Shown here one piece after another: positions 38,158 through 41,927 of a stretch of DNA of 41,927 nt. The stretch lies in NCBI RefSeq assembly GCF_002008345.1, contig NZ_MRAE01000023.1, forward strand, positions 1-41,927, read 5' to 3'. The translations under genes and the position numbers were made by a program. This stretch comes from Clostridium tepidum (lineage in GTDB: Bacteria > Bacillota > Clostridia > Clostridiales > Clostridiaceae). The notes beneath the pieces are model-generated. The model did not search any database. It saw nothing but the letters and a program-made list of their open reading frames with translations, and had not been told where the DNA came from. Within the stretch, counting starts at the first letter, position 1. Each line of letters begins with the position of its first letter.

Positions 38158-38208
38158 AATGTACCATATAAATAAATTGTAGTCAATATAGCAATTATTC
38201 AGAATTTC
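38158..38208 (-). promoter_or_regulatory. brnQ promoter with a weak CodY-like box upstream
   Basis: On the minus strand the -35 box TTGACT (38186-38181) is 17 bases from the -10 box TACATT (38163-38158). Just upstream, ATTATTCAGAATTTC (38194-38208) keeps the TTCAGAA centre of the CodY consensus but matches only 10 of 15 positions. Confidence 0.55.
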
Positions 38209-38500
38209 ATAAAAATTAAAAATTGTTAGATGCACTAATTGTTAATTTTTATAAAATTAATATAAAAAACTCATATTTTTAATATAATAAAATAATTTTT
38301 TGAAACTTAATTTATTAAATTCAAAAAAGCAAATTAAAATTAATATCATTTATGTTAAATTTTAAATATAATATAATATTCTACCTATTTAAAATTAGTT
38401 TTTAATTTATCAAATTTCTTAATTTCACACTTATTAATTAAACATACTTACTATATAATTTTTTATTAAAATCCTTACGCAAATTAACACAAAAAAATAC
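38209..38500. other. AT-rich gap between guaA and brnQ, nothing recognised
   Basis: About 290 bases with very few G or C. I see no ORF, T-box, riboswitch or hairpin here beyond the guaA terminator at its left edge and the brnQ promoter at its right side. Confidence 0.6.
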
Positions 38501-38552
38501 AAAAAGTGATTTCAAATTACTTTTAATTAAGCAATTTTTGAAATCACTTTTT
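38494..38552 (-). terminator. Terminator of guaBA
   Basis: AAAAAGTGATTTCAAA (38501-38516) pairs perfectly with TTTGAAATCACTTTTT (38537-38552) around a 20-base loop. The minus strand continues GTATTTTTTTG. It lies about 22 bases after the guaA stop. Confidence 0.85.
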
Positions 38553-38573
38553 ATATTACCTAAATATTATAAT

Positions 38574-40106
38574 CTATTCCCATTCAATAGTAGCTGGTGG
38601 TTTAGAAGTTATATCATATACAATTCTATTAACTTCTTTAACTTCATTTACTATTCTTCTAGATACTTTATCTAATACTTCATAAGATATTCTTGCCCAA
38701 TCTGAAGTCATTGCATCTGAAGATGTAACAGCTCTTAACGCTATTGTATGACAGTACGTTCTTTCATCGCCCATTACTCCTACTGATTGTATATTTGGTA
38801 AACAAGCAAAGTATTGCCATATTTTTTCTTCCAACCCAGCTTTAGCTATTTCCTCTCTAAATATAGCATCAGCTTCTCTAGTAATAGCTAATTTTTCTTC
38901 TGTAACCTCACCTAATACTCTTATAGCTAATCCTGGTCCTGGGAAAGGCTGTCTCCATACTAATTTATGTGGTATACCTAATTCTTCTCCAACAGCCCTT
39001 ACTTCATCTTTAAATAATTCTCTTAGAGGCTCTATTAATTTAAACTCCATATCTTCAGGTAATCCACCTACATTATGATGACTCTTTATAGTAGCTGATG
39101 TATTTGTTCCACTTTCTACTATATCAGGATATATAGTACCTTGAACTAAAAAGCTTATATCTCCTAATTTTTTAGCTTCTTCTTCAAATACTCTTATAAA
39201 TTCTTCCCCAATTATCTTTCTCTTTTTTTCTGGATCTGAAATTCCCTTTAACTTTCCTAAGAATCTATCTTTAGCATTAACTCTTATTAAATTCATGTCA
39301 AATTGATCTTTAAATACTTTTTCTACTTGATCACCTTCATCTTTTCTAAGTAAGCCATGATCAACAAATATACAAGTTAATTGTTTTCCTATAGCTTTGT
39401 GAACAATTACTGCTGCTACAGATGAATCTACTCCACCAGATAAAGCACATATTACCTTTTTATCTCCAACTTTTTCTTTTATAGCCTTTATTTGTTCCTC
39501 TGCAAAAGAACTCATAGTCCAATCGCCTTTTAAATTACATATGTCAAATAAAAAGTTTTTAAGCATTTGTTTCCCAAATAAAGTATGTTCTACTTCTGGA
39601 TGGAATTGAACTCCATATAATTTTTTTTCTGTATTTTCCATAGCTGCACAAGGACATTCATCTGTTGTTGCTATAATTTTAAATCCATTTGGAACTCTTG
39701 ATATATAGTCTGTATGACTCATCCAACATCGATCTTTTTCTTTTAAATCTTTAAATAATAAACTGTTGTTATCTAAGTTTATTTCTGTTTTACCATATTC
39801 CCTTTTTTCAGGACTTGTAACTTCACCGTCTAAGCTATAAGCCATAAGTTGATCTCCATAGCATATACCTAAAACTGGAATACCTAATTCAAATAGTTCT
39901 TTTGGAACTTTAGGAGCATTTTCTGCATATACACTATTAGGTCCACCTGTAAATATTATTCCTTTTGGATCTTTTTCTTTTATTTTGTCTATGGAAGTAG
40001 TATAAGGTATTATCTCACAATAAACCTTATTTTCTCTTACACGTCTTGCTATTAATTGATTATATTGACCTCCAAAGTCAACTACTAATACTAATTCTTT
40101 ATTCAT
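38574..40106 (-). CDS. guaA: GMP synthase (glutamine-hydrolysing)
   Basis: GuaA aminates XMP to GMP using ATP and glutamine. The 510-residue protein has an N-terminal class I glutamine amidotransferase domain with the triad C82 (GICYGDQ), H169 and E171 (FHPEVEHT). The ATP-pyrophosphatase loop is [10 protein letters not shown] (221-230), and the C-terminal dimerisation domain ends [10 protein letters not shown], the standard GuaA tail. AAAGGAGG precedes the ATG. It lies 12 bases after guaB under the same riboswitch. Confidence 0.98.
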   Translation of the reverse strand: MNKELVLVVDFGGQYNQLIARRVRENKVYCEIIPYTTSIDKIKEKDPKGIIFTGGPNSVYAENAPKVPKELFELGIPVLGICYGDQLMAYSLDGEVTSPEKREYGKTEINLDNNSLLFKDLKEKDRCWMSHTDYISRVPNGFKIIATTDECPCAAMENTEKKLYGVQFHPEVEHTLFGKQMLKNFLFDICNLKGDWTMSSFAEEQIKAIKEKVGDKKVICALSGGVDSSVAAVIVHKAIGKQLTCIFVDHGLLRKDEGDQVEKVFKDQFDMNLIRVNAKDRFLGKLKGISDPEKKRKIIGEEFIRVFEEEAKKLGDISFLVQGTIYPDIVESGTNTSATIKSHHNVGGLPEDMEFKLIEPLRELFKDEVRAVGEELGIPHKLVWRQPFPGPGLAIRVLGEVTEEKLAITREADAIFREEIAKAGLEEKIWQYFACLPNIQSVGVMGDERTYCHTIALRAVTSSDAMTSDWARISYEVLDKVSRRIVNEVKEVNRIVYDITSKPPATIEWE

Positions 40107-40118
40107 ATGTTCCTCCTT

Positions 40119-41573
<1,455 letters not shown>

Positions 41574-41598
41574 TTAAATCATCCTTTCTATAAAATTA

Positions 41599-41646
41599 TA
41601 AAAAAAAACACATTAATTATCACTAAAATTATAAGTGAAAATTAAT
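41599..41646 (-). terminator. Riboswitch-controlled terminator before guaB
   Basis: On the minus strand ATTAATTTTCACT (41646-41634) pairs with AGTGATAATTAAT (41624-41612) with one mismatch, followed by GTGTTTTTTTTT. The 5' arm can instead pair with AGTGATTATTAAT (41678-41666), which overlaps the 3' strand of aptamer stem P1, at 11 of 13 positions. Guanine binding would hold P1 closed and favour termination. Confidence 0.85.
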
Positions 41647-41674
41647 AGGCTTTTATCGTAGCATTATTAATAAT

Positions 41675-41741
41675 CACTCATAGTCGAAAATTTATGGTTT
41701 TCGGTAGATACTCCCATCCTTATTATGGGGATATATGAGCT
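41675..41741 (-). promoter_or_regulatory. Purine riboswitch aptamer, guanine class
   Basis: The minus strand reads CTCATAT, P2 CCCAT/ATGGG with loop AATAAGG, J2/3 AGTATCTACC, P3 GAAAA/TTTTC with loop CCATAAA, then GACTATGAG closing P1. All three joining segments match the purine aptamer. The specificity base (position 74) is C in GACTATG, which selects guanine over adenine. It lies about 100 bases before guaB and fits feedback control of GMP synthesis. Confidence 0.93.
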
Positions 41742-41824
41742 GTCATTGAAAATATTGATATATTTATTGCATTTTTTTACGAAAACGAATCTTTTCATGC
41801 TTTTTATTAAAAATATTTGTTAGT

Positions 41825-41853
41825 ATTATACTTCATAAAAAAAATAAATTCAA
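41825..41853 (-). promoter_or_regulatory. Promoter of guaBA
   Basis: On the minus strand the -35 box TTGAAT (41853-41848) is 17 bases from a consensus -10 box TATAAT (41830-41825). It places the start about 75 bases before the riboswitch aptamer. Nothing is recognised in the last 74 bases of the window. Confidence 0.75.
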
Positions 41854-41927
41854 TAGTAATTTCATTTTTAATCTGCAAATTTTATTTTTAACATTAAATA
41901 TTCATTCTTATTATTGAAAATCTATTT

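Noticed and set aside
36796..38500. T-box leader expected before brnQ
   Set aside because: No TGGTACCGCG-type T-box sequence or specifier-like stem is present, and the predicted promoter leaves only a short leader.

Overview
The window is very AT-rich, with strong AGGAGG-type ribosome sites, frequent TTG/GTG starts and a complete reductive Stickland gene cluster. This points to a proteolytic Clostridium close to C. botulinum group I / C. sporogenes. That assignment rests on protein resemblance and gene order, not on a database search. Nearly all genes lie on the minus strand, so transcription runs from high to low coordinates. No insertion sequence, prophage or CRISPR array is visible.

Layout from left to right. 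Positions 1-540 hold seven minus-strand tRNA genes (transcribed Pro, Gly, Arg, His, Gln, Lys, Leu; the Leu gene is cut by the window edge), driven by a strong promoter with an A-rich upstream tract. Positions 694-5090 hold a YfcE-type phosphoesterase with the RdgB house-cleaning pyrophosphatase, an unknown 457-residue protein, a small Cys-rich protein and an orphan oligopeptide-binding-type lipoprotein. Positions 5242-8489 are gatCAB, for Glu/Asp-tRNA amidation. After a dicarboxylate/amino-acid symporter and a small membrane protein come pcrA-ligA, a YerC-type regulator, an RsuA-family pseudouridine synthase, a lytic transglycosylase paired with a seven-module triple-tyrosine protein, a DUF188 protein, pgi and a small zinc-ribbon gene.

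Positions 21790-38118 are the metabolic centre. The operon fldL-fldA-fldI-fldB-fldC, then acdA-etfB-etfA, a YkvI-type transporter and fldH, encodes reductive Stickland fermentation of aromatic amino acids. FldH reduces the arylpyruvate to (R)-aryllactate. FldL/FldA attach CoA, and FldBC (activated by FldI) dehydrates the product to an arylacrylate. AcdA with a ferredoxin-fused EtfAB probably reduces the acyl-CoA intermediate and may couple this to ferredoxin reduction. A second D-2-hydroxyacid dehydrogenase faces fldH tail to tail, and a TetR regulator with a visible palindromic operator lies beyond it. BrnQ, a branched-chain amino-acid carrier, lies upstream of the operon.

Positions 38574-41927 are guaB-guaA under a guanine-class purine riboswitch with a readable terminator/antiterminator switch.

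The less expected items are mainly RNA and control elements: an RBS-sequestering hairpin before the zinc-ribbon gene, a promoter-plus-terminator unit before yerC that looks like a short RNA gene, repeats around the fld promoter, and a long stem between fldC and acdA. Two small genes (53 and 55 codons) were found by reading the sequence directly.
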